From the NCBI GenBank assembly GCA_003118195.1, contig BEXV01001431.1, forward strand, positions 21,353 to 39,927: a DNA stretch of 18,575 nt. Direction: 5' to 3'. The stretch comes from Hemicentrotus pulcherrimus (taxonomy: Eukaryota > Echinodermata > Echinoidea > Camarodonta > Strongylocentrotidae). Position numbers and translations under genes: made by a program. Within the stretch, counting starts at the first letter, position 1. Each line of letters starts with the position of its first letter. This document shows positions 18,064 to 18,575 of the stretch, in pieces. The notes beneath the pieces are model-generated. The model had not been told where the DNA came from. It saw nothing but the letters and a program-made list of their open reading frames with translations, and ran no database searches.

Positions 18064-18557
18064 GTATAGTTGATAGATGTACAGTTTCCTGCGTTCTGAT
18101 TGGCCTGCTGGATGGACGTATAGTCGTATAGTTGTACGGATAGTGGCATGCTTGGCCCGCCATATACCCCGCCATATTATTTACCCCCGACTAGCTCTTA
18201 AAAACACCTTTGCCCTTGGGTAACTTTCCTCCGTCTGAACAAGACTACTGTTGATCAAGGCCTCCAAAATCATTGTCAGATATCTGATCCACAAGACAAA
18301 TTTGCATAATGCATAATTTCTCAAACTCCAAATTTACGTGAAATATTCTGTATTTGAGATTTAAATGTTTTGAACCCCATCTGTGGAGATTGGACTAAGA
18401 ATCAATTTTACCGAGGGATGCTCCTCATCAAGTTTGATATAACACATTATAATTGATGCTGACAATCAAATCCCAAGTTATTAGTCCCTAATATCTGATT
18501 TCTCAAACATTCTACATGTGTATCTTAAAAATATGGATATTCTTTTGTTTTGGGTCG

Positions 18558-18575
18558 GGGGGGGGGGGGGGGGGC
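18558..18575. repeat. Poly-G run at the window edge
   Basis: The window closes in a homopolymer of G with a final C. Homopolymers of this length are often mis-sized by sequencing. Confidence 0.85.

Larger units (their letters stand above)
16261..18575. other. Intergenic region rich in repeats, no gene recognised
   Basis: No open frame here resembles a protein. 16479-16710 has CCAAT and TCACGTGA sites, a 9-bp hairpin and a cluster of GCGCA words. 16829-16943 is a nested inverted repeat. About 17420-17690 is a minus-strand SINE. 17701-18063 is pyrimidine-rich and ends in a hAT-like terminus. 18064-18540 is AT-rich with nothing recognised. The window ends in a poly-G run. Confidence 0.75.

Noticed and set aside
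1..18575. CRISPR arrays, operons, ribosome binding sites or phage genes
   Set aside because: The window is eukaryotic genomic DNA with spliceosomal introns. The arrays present are microsatellites without spacers.

Overview
This is eukaryotic genomic DNA: AT-rich, intron-containing, with abundant microsatellites, tRNA-derived SINEs and foldback elements. The style of repeats (CT, GATGGT and GA microsatellites, SINEs with a conserved core and a tail containing AGCGCTATATAAAT) together with the protein sequence suggests a marine deuterostome invertebrate, most likely an echinoderm such as a sea urchin. That placement is inference and cannot be proved from this window.

The window holds one recognisable gene, the 3' part of a plus-strand calcium-regulated NADPH oxidase of the NOX5 family. 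I reconstruct ten exons: 120-330, 8043-8284, 8885-9073, 9567-9748, 10543-10734, 11937-12069, 12487-13427, 13829-14035, 14527-14793 and 15118-15249 (stop). Every junction is GT-AG and every phase matches, giving 897 codons plus the last two bases of an incoming split codon. In order they encode the end of one EF hand and a complete EF hand, a six-helix haem-binding ferric reductase core with two bis-histidine pairs, an FAD-binding barrel with HPFTISSAP, a very long hydrophilic Ser/Thr/Pro-rich insertion, and an NADPH-binding lobe (DGPYG, GAGIGITPF, FFCGSPAL) ending in the family-typical C-terminal Phe. The start codon and first EF hands lie upstream of base 1.

The most unusual coding feature is exon 12487-13427. 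It places about 290 residues between the FAD and NADPH lobes where human NOX5 (recalled from memory) has roughly 40-50. The insertion carries nine S/T-P sites, three of them full S-P-x-R/K matches, and ends in a polybasic patch.

The large first intron (331-8042) holds no supported gene. It contains a CT/poly-C tract with a 79-bp duplication flanking a single N (2763-2920), a dispersed-repeat fragment (about 4560-4690), a 284-bp foldback element (5861-6144) and a perfect DR1 motif (7267-7279). Later introns contain a long polypyrimidine tract (8312-8602), a LINE-like tail (to 11000), a SINE (11207-11500), a perfect 21-bp-stem hairpin (12131-12182) and a GATGGT satellite (14180-14492). Downstream of the gene are a 3'UTR with a probable poly(A) signal at 16237, a nested hairpin (16829-16943), a minus-strand SINE (about 17420-17690) and a pyrimidine-rich block ending in a hAT-like terminus (to 18063).
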